From assembly GCA_020344015.1 (NCBI GenBank), contig CP070812.1, positions 3,609,668-3,673,667 of the forward strand: a stretch of DNA of 64,000 nucleotides, given 5' to 3'. The stretch comes from Gemmatimonadota bacterium (GTDB lineage Bacteria > Gemmatimonadota > Gemmatimonadetes > Palauibacterales > KS3-K002). Shown one piece after another: positions 44,122-53,030 of the stretch; positions within the stretch are counted from its first letter, which is position 1; each line of letters starts with the position of its first letter. The translations under genes and the position numbers were made by a program. Under the pieces are notes generated by a model. That model was given only the letters and a program-made list of their open reading frames with translations, did no database searches and was not told the origin of the DNA.

Positions 44122-45291
44122 TTATTCCGACCGCGGTGCTTGGTTTCCGATCTCGTCGACTCTGGCACGCGCCGTCTCACGCGCCCACCGGTCAACGCGC
44201 CGCACACCCTCTAGCTCCGTCACATCCTCGACCCTGTGCGCGTCGAGTACACCGTGAATCACCTCAGGGATCCCCGTAAAACGGAGCCGCTCCTGTAAGA
44301 ACGCGGCGACGGCCTCCTCGCTGGCGGCGTTGAACACGGCCGGCGCCGTACCACCGTGCAACGCCGCCGCGCGCCCCAGATCGAACGCAGGAAAGCGACC
44401 GTCGGGCACCGGCTCGAACTCCAGCGCGCCGATCTCCGCTAGATCGAGCGACGGCGCATCGACCTCCACCCTCTCCGGATACCCCAGCGCGTACAGCACC
44501 GGTAACGCCATCGTCGGGTATCCCAGCTGGGCGAGCACCGATCCGTCCCGGAACTCGACGAGCGAGTGGACGATCGACTGGGGATGGATCACGACCGCCA
44601 CCTGGTCGTACTCGAGCCCGAACAGGAAATGGGCCTCGACAACCTCGAGAGCCTTGTTGACCAGGGTGGCGGAGTCGATTGTGATCTTCGCCCCCATATC
44701 CCAGGTCGGGTGACGGAGTGCCTCATCCGGCGTTACCCCTGACAGATCCAGCGGATCGCGGTCCCGAAAAGGTCCACCAGAAGCAGTGAGGACTACACGC
44801 CGCACGCTCTCCCGGGTCGCACCCTCGAGGCATTGGAAGACGGCGCTATGCTCGCTGTCCACCGGTATCAATTCGCCGCCCCCCTCCTCCAACGCCTGCA
44901 TGACCAGCGGCCCGCCCACCACCAGCGACTCCTTGTTCGCCAGCGCCAGGCGCTTGCCGCCCTGCAAGGCCAGCAGCGACGGCTCGAGGCCGGCTGCGCC
45001 GACCAGTCCGTTCACCACGATCTCTGCATCGCGGTGCGCCGCCGCCTCCAGTACCGCGTCCCAACCCGCAGCCAGCCTGGTGCTCGAGGGCCCGCCGCCG
45101 GGCGGTGAGCCGTCGGCGAGCACCGCCAGCTCCGGTTGGAACCGCTCGACCTGGCCGAGCAGCGCGTCGGCGTTCCGATTCGCGGTCAGCGCGACCACAC
45201 GGTAGCGGTCCGGGTAGGAGCTGATGACCTCCAGCGTCGTTCTGCCGATCGAGCCAGTCGAGCCCAGAATCGCAACGGTCCGCACGCCCAT
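44122..45291 (-). CDS. dxr: 1-deoxy-D-xylulose-5-phosphate reductoisomerase
   Basis: The second enzyme of the MEP isoprenoid pathway (389 aa). The NADPH motif LGSTGSIGRTTLEVI opens it; ALANKESLVVGG, PVDSEHSAVFQCL, TASGGPFRD and HPTWDMGAKITIDSATLVNKALEVVEAH cover the metal and substrate sites. The start overlaps the cdsA stop by one base (TAATG). Fosmidomycin is its known inhibitor class. Confidence 0.97.
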   Translation of the reverse strand: MGVRTVAILGSTGSIGRTTLEVISSYPDRYRVVALTANRNADALLGQVERFQPELAVLADGSPPGGGPSSTRLAAGWDAVLEAAAHRDAEIVVNGLVGAAGLEPSLLALQGGKRLALANKESLVVGGPLVMQALEEGGGELIPVDSEHSAVFQCLEGATRESVRRVVLTASGGPFRDRDPLDLSGVTPDEALRHPTWDMGAKITIDSATLVNKALEVVEAHFLFGLEYDQVAVVIHPQSIVHSLVEFRDGSVLAQLGYPTMALPVLYALGYPERVEVDAPSLDLAEIGALEFEPVPDGRFPAFDLGRAAALHGGTAPAVFNAASEEAVAAFLQERLRFTGIPEVIHGVLDAHRVEDVTELEGVRRVDRWARETARARVDEIGNQAPRSE

Positions 45292-46136
45292 TAGACTCCC
45301 AAAACGGCGATGTAAGCGTAAGCGAACGGAAAAACAAAGAACACGGCGTCAAGCCGGTCAAGTATGCCGCCATGCCCGGGTAACAGCCCGGAGCTATCCT
45401 TCACGCCGCACTCCCGCTTGAACCGCGACTCGACCAGATCGCCGGCCTGCCCCACCACGGCGACCATCGCGCCCAGCCCGAGCAGCTCGCCGGCGCTCAT
45501 CGTCCACGGCACCAGCGATCGCGTCAGGGCCACGTATAGTAGGGCGCCGCCGGCCGTGGCGAAGAACCCGGCGATCGCACCCTCCCACGTCTTCTTGGGG
45601 CTGATGACCGGCGCCAGCTCGTGCCGCCCGATCGCCTTTCCCACAAAGTAGGCCACGGTATCACCGAGCCAGGTAATCGCCACCGGCAGCATCAGCACGG
45701 CAGCTCCCGCGAGCCCCGGCGCCGTACCGCCCTCTGCCCTCAACCGGAGTGCAAAGCCGAGGGTCGCCCCAGTGTAAAGCGCGCCAAACACGCTGGTCAT
45801 CACCAGCGCCCCGGGCCGCGCTTCTGCTGCGGCAACTATCGCCAGCGATGCGATCACCACCAGAGTAACGAGCGTAACCGATACCAGGTAGGTCTCCAGG
45901 GAGAGGTTGGCAGCCAAGAGCACATACGCCGCTGCCAGGCCGGCCGCGACCGGCGGCGCCGCCGGCACACCGCTCGCACGATGCATGACGGCAAACTCCC
46001 AGGCCGCGGCCATGGCCAGCAACGTCACGAACCCAGCCAACCAGTAGCCACCCAAGAAGACCAGCCCCACAGCAACCGGTATGCCGATAAGAGCGACGCC
46101 GACCCGCTTCCCGAGTTCGCCGCCGGAACGCGTCAT
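45291..46136 (-). CDS. cdsA: Phosphatidate cytidylyltransferase
   Basis: A membrane enzyme (281 aa, about eight hydrophobic segments) that makes CDP-diacylglycerol. The C-terminal signature runs from ISPKKTWEGAIAG to KRECGVKDSSGLLPGHGGILDRLDA. The ATG at 46136 overlaps the uppS stop by one base (TGATG). The run uppS-cdsA-dxr-rseP is common in bacteria. Confidence 0.95.
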   Translation of the reverse strand: MTRSGGELGKRVGVALIGIPVAVGLVFLGGYWLAGFVTLLAMAAAWEFAVMHRASGVPAAPPVAAGLAAAYVLLAANLSLETYLVSVTLVTLVVIASLAIVAAAEARPGALVMTSVFGALYTGATLGFALRLRAEGGTAPGLAGAAVLMLPVAITWLGDTVAYFVGKAIGRHELAPVISPKKTWEGAIAGFFATAGGALLYVALTRSLVPWTMSAGELLGLGAMVAVVGQAGDLVESRFKRECGVKDSSGLLPGHGGILDRLDAVFFVFPFAYAYIAVLGV

Positions 46137-46876
46137 CACGTTACCTTGCCGAACCTGCGTTCCCGTCTCTGGTAGTCGAGAATCGCTTCGAAGAGATGCT
46201 CGCGGGTGAAGTCCGGCCACAGCACCGGTGTCGTGTACAGCTCGGCGTAGGCCAACTGCCACAACAGGAAGTTCGATATCCGATACTCGCCGGACGTCCG
46301 AATCATAAGATCCGGGTCAGGCCACGGCGCCGTGTAGAGCTCGGCGGCAAACGTGGGTTCGTCGATCGCCGCTGCCTCCAGGTCGCCGGAGGCACTTCGT
46401 TCGGCGAGCCTGCGTGCTGCCCGCACGATCTCGCCGCGGCTCCCGTAGCTTATCGCCAGCACGAGCTGCAGCCGCTCACCGCCGCGGGTCATATCGAGGA
46501 TCGTATCGATCGCCTTGCGCTCTGCGGCTTCAAAGCGGTCGATATCGCCCACCACGTGGACCTCGACGCCGTTGTCGACAAGGTCCTGGACTTCCGACTT
46601 CGCATAGCTCTTCAGCAGTGACATCAGGAAGGCGACTTCCGGCCTCGGTCGCTGCCAGTTCTCCTGTGAGAACGCGTACAGCGTGACTACTTCGATCCCT
46701 GCCTCGATCGCGCCCTCCACGACGTCACGCACGGACCTCATCCCCGCTCGGTGGCCCTCGCGCCGGGGCAGCCCCCGCTCGTTCGCCCACCGGCCATTAC
46801 CATCCATGATGATGGCAACGTGCTTTGGCACGCTCCACTCAGTCTCTTTTATTCGCTTGAGAAGCTCTGAAGGCAT
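46136..46876 (-). CDS. uppS: Undecaprenyl diphosphate synthase
   Basis: A cis-prenyltransferase (246 aa) that makes the C55 carrier lipid for wall and glycan synthesis. IIMDGNGRWANERGLPRREGHRAG holds the catalytic Asp. LYAFSQENWQRP and DLMIRTSGEYRISNFLLWQLAYAELY complete the signature. It lies 51 bp after frr. Confidence 0.96.
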   Translation of the reverse strand: MPSELLKRIKETEWSVPKHVAIIMDGNGRWANERGLPRREGHRAGMRSVRDVVEGAIEAGIEVVTLYAFSQENWQRPRPEVAFLMSLLKSYAKSEVQDLVDNGVEVHVVGDIDRFEAAERKAIDTILDMTRGGERLQLVLAISYGSRGEIVRAARRLAERSASGDLEAAAIDEPTFAAELYTAPWPDPDLMIRTSGEYRISNFLLWQLAYAELYTTPVLWPDFTREHLFEAILDYQRRERRFGKVT

Positions 46877-46927
46877 TGACCCTTGCTGCGTCGGCGGCCG
46901 GCTCTGCGGACGGGGACGACGCTCCGG

Positions 46928-47479
46928 CTAGACCTCGAGTACCTCCGCCTCTTTGGCTTTCAGAAGAGCTTCTATCTTCTCTCCATACTCGTCGGTCAAC
47001 TTCTGCACCTCTTCGAGCATCCGATGGCCCTCATCCTCGGACAGCTCACCGTCCTTCATCTTAGCTTTGATATCGTCGTTCGCTACGCGGCGCGCGGCAC
47101 GGAGGGAGACGCGACCTTCTTCGGTCATCTTGTGCAGAATCTTGACGAGCTCCTGGCGGCGCTCCTCGTTGAGCTGTGGGATGGGTACGTGAATGACGGT
47201 CCCGTCGTTCGAAGGATTCAGTCCCAGATCCGAACTCTGGATAGCCTTCTCAATCACGCCCATCAGATTCTTGTCCCACGGCTGCACTACCAAGAGACGC
47301 GGCTCCGGGGCGCTTATCGTAGCCAGCTGCTCGAGCGGCATGTGCGTCTCGTAGGCCTCGACCCGCACGTGTTCCAATAGCGCCGGCGAAGCCTTGCCGG
47401 TTCGAACCGATGCGAACTCCCGCCTCACCGCCTCGATGGAGCTTTCCATCCGACTCCGGGTTTCCTTTAGCGACGTCAC
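46928..47479 (-). CDS. frr: Ribosome recycling factor
   Basis: A 183-aa tRNA-mimic protein that splits post-termination ribosomes with [22 protein letters not shown] and the C-terminal [21 protein letters not shown] are family hallmarks. It starts with GTG at 47479, overlapping the pyrH stop (GTGA). Confidence 0.97.
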   Translation of the reverse strand: MTSLKETRSRMESSIEAVRREFASVRTGKASPALLEHVRVEAYETHMPLEQLATISAPEPRLLVVQPWDKNLMGVIEKAIQSSDLGLNPSNDGTVIHVPIPQLNEERRQELVKILHKMTEEGRVSLRAARRVANDDIKAKMKDGELSEDEGHRMLEEVQKLTDEYGEKIEALLKAKEAEVLEV

Positions 47480-48213
47480 GAACTCACCTCCCCGGAAATG
47501 AGCGTGCCGACCTGCTCACCGCGAGCCGCGGCCAGCACTGCGCCCGGCCGCTCGATGTTCAGCACAACCACAGGCAGGTTGTTGTCTTTGCACAGCGAGA
47601 TCGCCGTGGCGTCCATCACCCCCAGCTCTCGCGTCATGACTTCCAGAAACGAGATCTCCGGTATCAACTCGGCGCTCGGCTCGGTCATCGGATCGGCGGA
47701 GTATACCCCCTCGACCTTGGTCGCCTTGACGATCAACTCTGCTTCCATCTCGATCGCCCTCAACACCGCAGCCGTGTCGGTTGAAAAGTACGGGTTGCCG
47801 GTGCCGCCAGCAAAGAGCACAACCCGCCCCTTCTCGAGATGGCGAAGCGCCCGTCTACGGATGTAAGGCTCGGCCAATTCCTCCATCCGGATGGCGGTCA
47901 GCACACGGTTCTCAACGCCCTTCTTCTCCAACATGTCCTGGACGGCGAGCGCATTGATCACCGTGGCCAGCATGCCCATGTAATCGGCGGACACCCTGTC
48001 CATCCCACCTTCCGCGGCCGCCGCACCGCGCACGATATTGCCGCCGCCGACGACCAGGCCGAGAGCGACGCCGGCCTCTTGGACGGCACGTATCTCTTCT
48101 GTAAGGCGATCGATGGCGGGAAGCGATATGCCGAACCCCTCGCTGCCCGCCAGCGATTCGCCTGACAGTTTCAGCAGAACTCGCCGATAACGCAGCTTCG
48201 ATTCCGACGCCAC
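47476..48213 (-). CDS. pyrH: UMP kinase
   Basis: A hexameric amino acid kinase-fold enzyme (245 aa) converting UMP to [46 protein letters not shown] and [16 protein letters not shown] match the bacterial family. It starts with GTG 48213, the base after the tsf stop codon, and overlaps frr, as in the common tsf-pyrH-frr order. Confidence 0.97.
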   Translation of the reverse strand: MASESKLRYRRVLLKLSGESLAGSEGFGISLPAIDRLTEEIRAVQEAGVALGLVVGGGNIVRGAAAAEGGMDRVSADYMGMLATVINALAVQDMLEKKGVENRVLTAIRMEELAEPYIRRRALRHLEKGRVVLFAGGTGNPYFSTDTAAVLRAIEMEAELIVKATKVEGVYSADPMTEPSAELIPEISFLEVMTRELGVMDATAISLCKDNNLPVVVLNIERPGAVLAAARGEQVGTLISGEVSS

Positions 48214-48810
48214 CTAGTCGCCTACCTTGAAGCGCACGAATTGACCGACGGCGATCTTCTCGCCGAGCTGCGCCTGCGTATCCGAGATCCGGTCAGCCAC
48301 CGTGACCTCGGGGTCCTTAACGTACTTCTGCTCGAGGAGCGTGCTCTCCTCGAAGAACTTGCGCAGCTTGCCTTCCACGATCTTGTCAGCAACGTGCTCG
48401 GGCTTCCCCTGCTCCTTGACCTGTGCCAGGAAGATAGCGCGCTCGCGCTCGACGATCTCCTCGGGCACATCCTCGCGAGCCACAGCAATCGGGTCGGCCG
48501 CTGCGATGTGCATGGCCAAATCGCGGGCGAGCAGCTGAAACTGCTCCGTCCGGGCAACGAAGTCGGTCTCACAGTTCAGCTCCACAAGTACGCCGACCTT
48601 GTGCGAGTGATGAATGTATGACTCTACGACACCCTCTCTCGCTTCCTTCGCGACACGCTTTTCCGCCGAAGCTGCTCCCTTCTTGCGCAGCCACTCGACG
48701 GCGGCTTCCGTGTCGCCGCCCGTCTCCTGAAGTGCGCGCTTGCAGTCCATCATTCCAGCGCCAGTACGCTCTCTCAACTTTTTTACGTCTGCTGCCTTGA
48801 TCTCACTCAT
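48214..48810 (-). CDS. tsf: Elongation factor Ts, short form
   Basis: The EF-Tu nucleotide exchange factor (198 aa). AADVKKLRERTGAGMMDCKRAL is the N-terminal signature, with LVELNCETDFVART in the core. At 198 aa it is of the short Thermus/cyanobacterial-like form rather than the 283-aa E. coli form, lacking one core subdomain. The ATG at 48810 is used rather than an earlier frame. It follows a terminator-like hairpin after rpsB. Confidence 0.95.
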   Translation of the reverse strand: MSEIKAADVKKLRERTGAGMMDCKRALQETGGDTEAAVEWLRKKGAASAEKRVAKEAREGVVESYIHHSHKVGVLVELNCETDFVARTEQFQLLARDLAMHIAAADPIAVAREDVPEEIVERERAIFLAQVKEQGKPEHVADKIVEGKLRKFFEESTLLEQKYVKDPEVTVADRISDTQAQLGEKIAVGQFVRFKVGD

Positions 48811-48838
48811 CTCTTGTACGTTCACGGTTCGGTGATCC

Positions 48839-48864
48839 AAAAAAGCGGGCCACCGAAGTGGCCC
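48839..48864 (-). terminator. Terminator between rpsB and tsf
   Basis: On the minus strand GGGCCAC-TTCG-GTGGCCC forms a perfect seven-base stem with a UUCG loop. GC and TTTTTT follow at 48846-48839. It lies 10 bases past the rpsB stop and before the tsf start. In E. coli an attenuator at the same place reduces tsf expression. Confidence 0.85.
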
Positions 48865-48873
48865 TGCCAGCGC

Positions 48874-49821
48874 TCATGCGTCGCCGGTGTCCTCACCGGT
48901 GACTTCCTCCGACTCCGCCGCTCCTCCCCCCTCGTGCTCCTCTGGCGGGCTCTCCCCCTCGCCGGCCTCCGCCTCGCCGGGCGGTCGGTGGGCGGCGATG
49001 ACCTCGGGGCGAGGCCGCCTTCGCTTGCGCGATCGCCGGCCGCCGGCTTCGCGCTCGCTGACCGCACCCACAGCCCCGTCGCTCGAGTAGGTGAAAACCT
49101 CCTCCTCTTCGGCGGCCGCTGCCTTCCGCAGCTCCTCGGGCACCTCCGCCATGGCAGCCTCAACGGTATCGGCGATCTCTTTCGTGATCAGCGAGACCGA
49201 GCGGATCGCGTCGTCGTTGCCCGCGATCGGCACCGTCAACAGATCCGGGTCGGCGTTCGTGTCCGCGATCGCGACGACCGGAATGCCTAGCTTGTTCGCT
49301 TCCGCTATGGCAATCGTCTCCCTGCGGGCGTCGACGACGAAGAGGCAGCCAGGCACCCGGGACATATCCTTTATGCCGGAGAGGTAACGGTCGAGCTTCT
49401 CGCGCTCTCTATCCAGCAGCAGTCGCTCTTTCTTCGTGTAGAACTCGAACGCGCCTTCCTCGGCGCCGCGTTCCAGTTCCTTAAGCCGCCGGATGTTCTT
49501 TTTGATCGTCTGGTAGTTGGTGAGCATGCCACCCAGCCAACGGACCGTCACGTAGAACGCTCCGCAACGTTCCGCCTCGCCACGCACGGTCTCGCTCAGC
49601 TGCGGCTTCGTGCAGACGAAGAGGACGGAGTCGCCGCGGTGGACGACTTCGCGGATCAGTGCTTTAGCTCGCTCCAGCTCTCGAAGCGTTTTTCTGAGAT
49701 CGATGATGTAGATGCCACCGCGCTCGGCGAAAATGTAGCGCCGCATCTTGGGATTCCAGCGACGGGTCTGGTGACCGAAATGGACACCTGCTTGTAGAAG
49801 ATCTTCAAGTCCTACTGCCAT
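48874..49821 (-). CDS. rpsB: 30S ribosomal protein S2 with acidic C-terminal extension
   Basis: A 315-aa S2 protein. LLQAGVHFGHQTRRWNPKM, YIIDLRKT, RWLGGMLTNYQTIKKNIRRL and VDARRETIAIAEANKLGIPVVAIADTNADPD are conserved. About 75 extra C-terminal residues follow the core: a basic RRSRKRRRPRP patch, then a Glu/Gly-rich acidic tail. Such tails are known in some phyla. It is followed by a terminator before tsf. Confidence 0.96.
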   Translation of the reverse strand: MAVGLEDLLQAGVHFGHQTRRWNPKMRRYIFAERGGIYIIDLRKTLRELERAKALIREVVHRGDSVLFVCTKPQLSETVRGEAERCGAFYVTVRWLGGMLTNYQTIKKNIRRLKELERGAEEGAFEFYTKKERLLLDREREKLDRYLSGIKDMSRVPGCLFVVDARRETIAIAEANKLGIPVVAIADTNADPDLLTVPIAGNDDAIRSVSLITKEIADTVEAAMAEVPEELRKAAAAEEEEVFTYSSDGAVGAVSEREAGGRRSRKRRRPRPEVIAAHRPPGEAEAGEGESPPEEHEGGGAAESEEVTGEDTGDA

Positions 49822-49848
49822 ATTCTCCCTACCCTGGCTGGCGGCCGG

Positions 49849-50256
49849 CTATCGCTTGCTGAATTGGAAGCGCTTGCGGGCCTTCGGCTGACCGTACTTC
49901 TTGCGTTCCACGCGACGCGGGTCGCGAGTCAGCAACCCCTCACGGCGCAAGGTTGTGCGTCGGTCCTCGTCCTCGACAAGTAGGGCGCGGGCGATTCCCA
50001 GCTGGATGGCGCCTGCCTGACCGGTGAGGCCACCACCCCGCACATTGGCGGTGACGTCGTACTCGCCGACCGTTTCGGTAGCCTGGAACGGCTTCTCGAG
50101 AACCGTTTGATAAGCACTGCGCGGGAAGTAATCGGCAAGCGAGCGGCCGTTGATCTGCCACTCGCCCTTCCCTCGCTTGAGGTAAACGCGTGCGACCGAC
50201 GTCTTTCTGCGACCAACCGCGTGGAACCGCCCGTCTTCTAGCTTCTTTCCGACCAT
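49849..50256 (-). CDS. rpsI: 30S ribosomal protein S9
   Basis: A 135-aa small-subunit protein whose C-terminal tail reaches the P-site tRNA. AVGRRKTSVARVYLKRGKGEWQING opens it; NVRGGGLTGQAGAIQLGIARAL follows; it ends in KKYGQPKARKRFQFSKR, the usual tail. It lies 22 bp after rplM, the conserved rplM-rpsI pair. Confidence 0.97.
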   Translation of the reverse strand: MVGKKLEDGRFHAVGRRKTSVARVYLKRGKGEWQINGRSLADYFPRSAYQTVLEKPFQATETVGEYDVTANVRGGGLTGQAGAIQLGIARALLVEDEDRRTTLRREGLLTRDPRRVERKKYGQPKARKRFQFSKR

Positions 50257-50278
50257 GCTCCGACCTATTAGCGCGTCG

Positions 50279-50737
50279 TTAACTCTTGATCTTCAAGGGC
50301 TGCGTCTCGAGGCCTTGGTGCGGGTGCTCGGGCCCCGGATAGACACGGAGCTTCTTGAGCATCTGGCGCCCTAGGGTCGTCTTCGGCAGCATGCCCTGCA
50401 CCGCCCGCCTGATAATCCACTCGGGACGCCGTTCCTGCATCCGTTTGAACGGTATGAGCTTGGCACCGCCAACGTAACCACTGTGGCGGAAGTAGGTCTT
50501 CTGCTCCGCCTTCTTACCGGTGAGGCGGACGCGTTCAGCGTTCACCACGATGACGCCGTCACCGCAGTCTACGTGGGGGGTGTAGTTCGGCTTGTGCTTG
50601 CCGCGCAGCACCTTGGCCACCTCAGCGGCCAAGCGGCCCAAGACGAGGCCTTCGGCGTCCACAAAGTACCACTGCCGGGCAACCTCCTCAGGCTTCGCCA
50701 CCGGGGTCTTCATCGAATTCGTCAGCAGTCCTGCCAT
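50279..50737 (-). CDS. rplM: 50S ribosomal protein L13
   Basis: A 152-aa large-subunit protein. [17 protein letters not shown] and [17 protein letters not shown] are the N-terminal signature; [30 protein letters not shown] is the L13 motif. Its leader of about 73 bases, from the promoter at 50817-50845, contains a 16-base perfect palindrome. In E. coli L13 represses its own message through the leader. Confidence 0.97.
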   Translation of the reverse strand: MAGLLTNSMKTPVAKPEEVARQWYFVDAEGLVLGRLAAEVAKVLRGKHKPNYTPHVDCGDGVIVVNAERVRLTGKKAEQKTYFRHSGYVGGAKLIPFKRMQERRPEWIIRRAVQGMLPKTTLGRQMLKKLRVYPGPEHPHQGLETQPLKIKS

Positions 50738-50816
50738 CTTGTCGTCGAATTAGCACCGGTTCCGCGCCGGCGCGGATTTCCGTAGCGGGGTTCACCGCTT
50801 TTGGGTACAGCGTGGT

Positions 50817-50845
50817 AGGATATCCGGAGGATGCAGCTATGTCAA
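50817..50845 (-). promoter_or_regulatory. Promoter of rplM-rpsI(-rpsB)
   Basis: TTGACA (50845-50840), 17-base spacer, TATCCT (50822-50817). It is a strong sigma70 match. The start is expected near 50810, leaving a leader of about 73 bases. Confidence 0.75.
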
Positions 50846-50886
50846 GGAAGATTACGGATTTCTCACTGAGTGAAGTCGTATATCCA

Positions 50887-51013
50887 TTGGGAATTCTCGA
50901 ACGTCGAGCAAGGGACCAGTAGAACAGGGGAGGTAGGGAAGTTAAGACCGGCTCTACACCTCCCTACCTCCCTTGTTGCACTGGTCCCCGAATCGTAATT
51001 CGAGAATTCCCAA
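50887..51013. repeat. 127-bp three-part palindrome after the sigma factor gene
   Basis: Three nested arm pairs are visible. TTGGGAATTCTCGA (50887-50900) matches 51000-51013 perfectly. GGGACCAGT (50912-50920) matches 50980-50988 perfectly. A 16-base arm with GGGAGGTAGGG (50923-50938) matches 50962-50977 with one G-U pair. The loop is about 23 bases. It is too long for an ordinary terminator. It lies 29 bases past the sigma factor stop and before the rplM promoter. Confidence 0.85.
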
Positions 51014-51042
51014 CCCATTCCCGATCTGTTCAATTGACAATT

Positions 51043-51978
51043 CTAACCGAGGAAGGACTCCAGAGACCGGGCCCGCGACACGTGGCGGAGGCGAGCCAGG
51101 GCCCGCTCCTTTATCTGGCGGACCCGCTCGCGGGTGACCCCCAGCTGCTGCCCGATCTCCTCCAGGGTCATGGCCTCCTCACCGTCCAGGCCGTAGTAGA
51201 GGCGCAGGATCTTGGCCTCTCTGGGCTTGAGCGTCGAGAGTGCGGCCTCGACATTGATCTTCAGCGCCTTCTCGAACGCCTCCTGCTCGGGGCCCGGGCG
51301 GACGTCGTCCGGCAGGTAATCGAGCAGCTTGTTGTCTTCGCCGGGCACGAGGGGCGCATCGAGCGAGAGGTGGGCCATCGCGATGGACATCGTCTTGTAC
51401 AGCTCGTCGGCCTCGACCTCGAGGCCCTCGGCCAGCTCGCCAACGGTGGGCTCGCGCCCTAGCTCCTGGACGAGAGCGCTGGATCGCTTGCCGATCCGGT
51501 GCAGTTCACCGGCCCGGTTTAGCGGGACGCGCACGATTCGCGACTGTTCCGCCAGCGCCTGCAGGATCGCCTGGCGAATCCACCAGACGGCATAACTGAT
51601 GAACTTGACGCCGCGTGTCTCGTCGAACTTCTCAGCGGCCCGGATCAGGCCGAGGTTGCCCTCGTTGATCAGGTCGGCGAGCGCGACACCCTGGTTCTGG
51701 TACTTCTTCGCGATGGAGACGACGAAGCGCAGGTTCGAGTTGACCAGCTTCTCCAGGGCCCCCCGGTCACCGCGCCGGATCTTGCGCGCCAGGAGCCCCT
51801 CCTCATCCCGGTCGATGAGCGGGTAGGCGCTGATCTCTCTCAGATACTGGTCCAGGGAGCCCGGGGGCGTAGCGGCGCGGTGTGCGGGCTCGAACGCCGG
51901 CAGGAAAGGCACCCGCTCCTCGCGACGGTCGTCGTTGCTTCCGCCGTCAGATGTGAACTGCTTCCCCTCTCGACTCAA
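51043..51978 (-). CDS. RpoD/SigA-family sigma factor without region 1.1
   Basis: A 311-aa sigma70-family protein. Region 1.2 is at residues 40-70 (SLDQYLREISAYPLIDRDEE), region 2 has NSNLRFVVSIAKKYQNQG, FDETRGVKFISYAVWWIRQAI (2.3-2.4), region 3 spans about 150-225, and region 4 has GVTRERVRQIKERALARLR. There is no region 1.1. It may be the primary factor, as in Bacteroidota, or a group 2 factor. The likely start is TTG 51978 with GCGGAG eight bases before it. It follows lepB. Confidence 0.9.
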   Translation of the reverse strand: MSREGKQFTSDGGSNDDRREERVPFLPAFEPAHRAATPPGSLDQYLREISAYPLIDRDEEGLLARKIRRGDRGALEKLVNSNLRFVVSIAKKYQNQGVALADLINEGNLGLIRAAEKFDETRGVKFISYAVWWIRQAILQALAEQSRIVRVPLNRAGELHRIGKRSSALVQELGREPTVGELAEGLEVEADELYKTMSIAMAHLSLDAPLVPGEDNKLLDYLPDDVRPGPEQEAFEKALKINVEAALSTLKPREAKILRLYYGLDGEEAMTLEEIGQQLGVTRERVRQIKERALARLRHVSRARSLESFLG

Positions 51979-52038
51979 TCGCGAAACTCCGCCCCCCGAT
52001 TGGTGCTCTGCAGTGCGCCTAGACTAGCGCCAAGCGAT

Positions 52039-52809
52039 CTATCGGACCAGGTCTCCGACCCGGCTCCATCTGACTTCGGTCAGCCACGGCAGCGGCCGCA
52101 GCTTGCTGCGATCGAACGAGTAGTAGATGAACAAAGGCCGCCCTTTGATCAGATTCCGATCGACGAAGCCCCAATATCGAGAGTCCTGCGAGTTGTCGCG
52201 ATTGTCGCCCATGACGAAGTACTTGCCGACCGGCACCAGGATGGGGCCCCAGTCGTCGCGAGTCGGGCGATAGTTGTCACCGTCCACATCGGGCGCGACG
52301 TAGCCTCTCTGCCACTCGAACTGAGAATCGTAGTAGTCGCCGCCAGGCTGAGTGTGCTGAACGTAGTCCTCGTCCAGTCGTTCACCGTTCACGTACAACT
52401 GACCGCCACGCATGGCGACCTTGTCGCCCGGTAGACCGACAACACGCTTTACGTAGTTCTTCGACTGGTCGAGTGGGTATTCGAAGACCACGATGTCACC
52501 CCGTTCGGGGTTCTCTATCGCTGGCAAGCGGACTCTGGTGAACGGTACCTGGGCACCGTAGACCGCCTTGTTCACCAAGAGAAAGTCACCGACCAGCAGT
52601 GTCTTCTCCATCGATCCTGTCGGGATCTTGAACGCCTCTACCGCGAAAGTCCTGATGACGAGGAACAGCAGGATCGCTACAGATATCGACTTAACCCATT
52701 CCCAGAGCCAACGACCGGTGCCTTCCTCCGCCCGCCGCCGCCTCGCGCCCAGCCTCTCGTGCTCCAGCGCTTCCTGCTTCTTCTTTGTCTGTCGTTTCTT
52801 CTTAGCCAT
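52039..52809 (-). CDS. lepB: Signal peptidase I
   Basis: A membrane serine protease (256 aa) that removes signal peptides. A basic N-terminus is followed by one membrane segment (residues 41-57). The catalytic Ser66 is in PTGSMEKTLLVGD and Lys121 in NYVKRVVGLPGD; GDNRDNSQDSRYWGFV is box E. It lies 220 bp after a hypothetical gene and before the sigma factor. Confidence 0.96.
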   Translation of the reverse strand: MAKKKRQTKKKQEALEHERLGARRRRAEEGTGRWLWEWVKSISVAILLFLVIRTFAVEAFKIPTGSMEKTLLVGDFLLVNKAVYGAQVPFTRVRLPAIENPERGDIVVFEYPLDQSKNYVKRVVGLPGDKVAMRGGQLYVNGERLDEDYVQHTQPGGDYYDSQFEWQRGYVAPDVDGDNYRPTRDDWGPILVPVGKYFVMGDNRDNSQDSRYWGFVDRNLIKGRPLFIYYSFDRSKLRPLPWLTEVRWSRVGDLVR

Positions 52810-53030
52810 TACCTGTGATTCCCATCAACTGCCCCGGCCCTCGGGCAACAAGCCGTGGGCGCTTGTCTATCCTACCTCCCAAGGCGCCTCAAGATCCGCC
52901 GCGTTCCACCCCTCGTCACGCGCGCCATCAGTCGGAAGCTATCTCGGCACCCTCCGGTTTCGCTAGCTCTCCACTCACGTTACTTGCTGACTGCTGAACT
53001 TAGCACGACCGCGGCGCAGCACCAAGTCGT
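52810..53030 (-). other. Long lepB leader, possible structured RNA
   Basis: These 221 bases hold no gene. On the minus strand GGAGAGCTA pairs with TAGCTTCC (one bulge) around a loop containing CGG/CCG. A GTCGT/ACGAC mini-hairpin follows the upstream stop. I could match none of this to a known riboswitch class. Confidence 0.35.

Larger units (their letters stand above)
50738..51042. other. 305-bp region between the sigma factor gene and rplM
   Basis: This stretch has no gene. It contains, in minus-strand order, the large palindrome (51013-50887), a small CACTGAGTG inverted repeat near 50864-50872, the rplM promoter, and a leader with TCCGCGCCGGCGCGGA (50761-50776). Confidence 0.7.

Noticed and set aside
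47380..47420. GGTTCGAAC stretch looked like a tRNA T-arm
   Set aside because: It lies inside the frr coding sequence, with no acceptor or anticodon arm around it.
51979..52038. GGCGC...GGCGC repeat between lepB and the sigma factor gene as a terminator
   Set aside because: It is mostly a direct repeat, it has no stable stem and no T-run.
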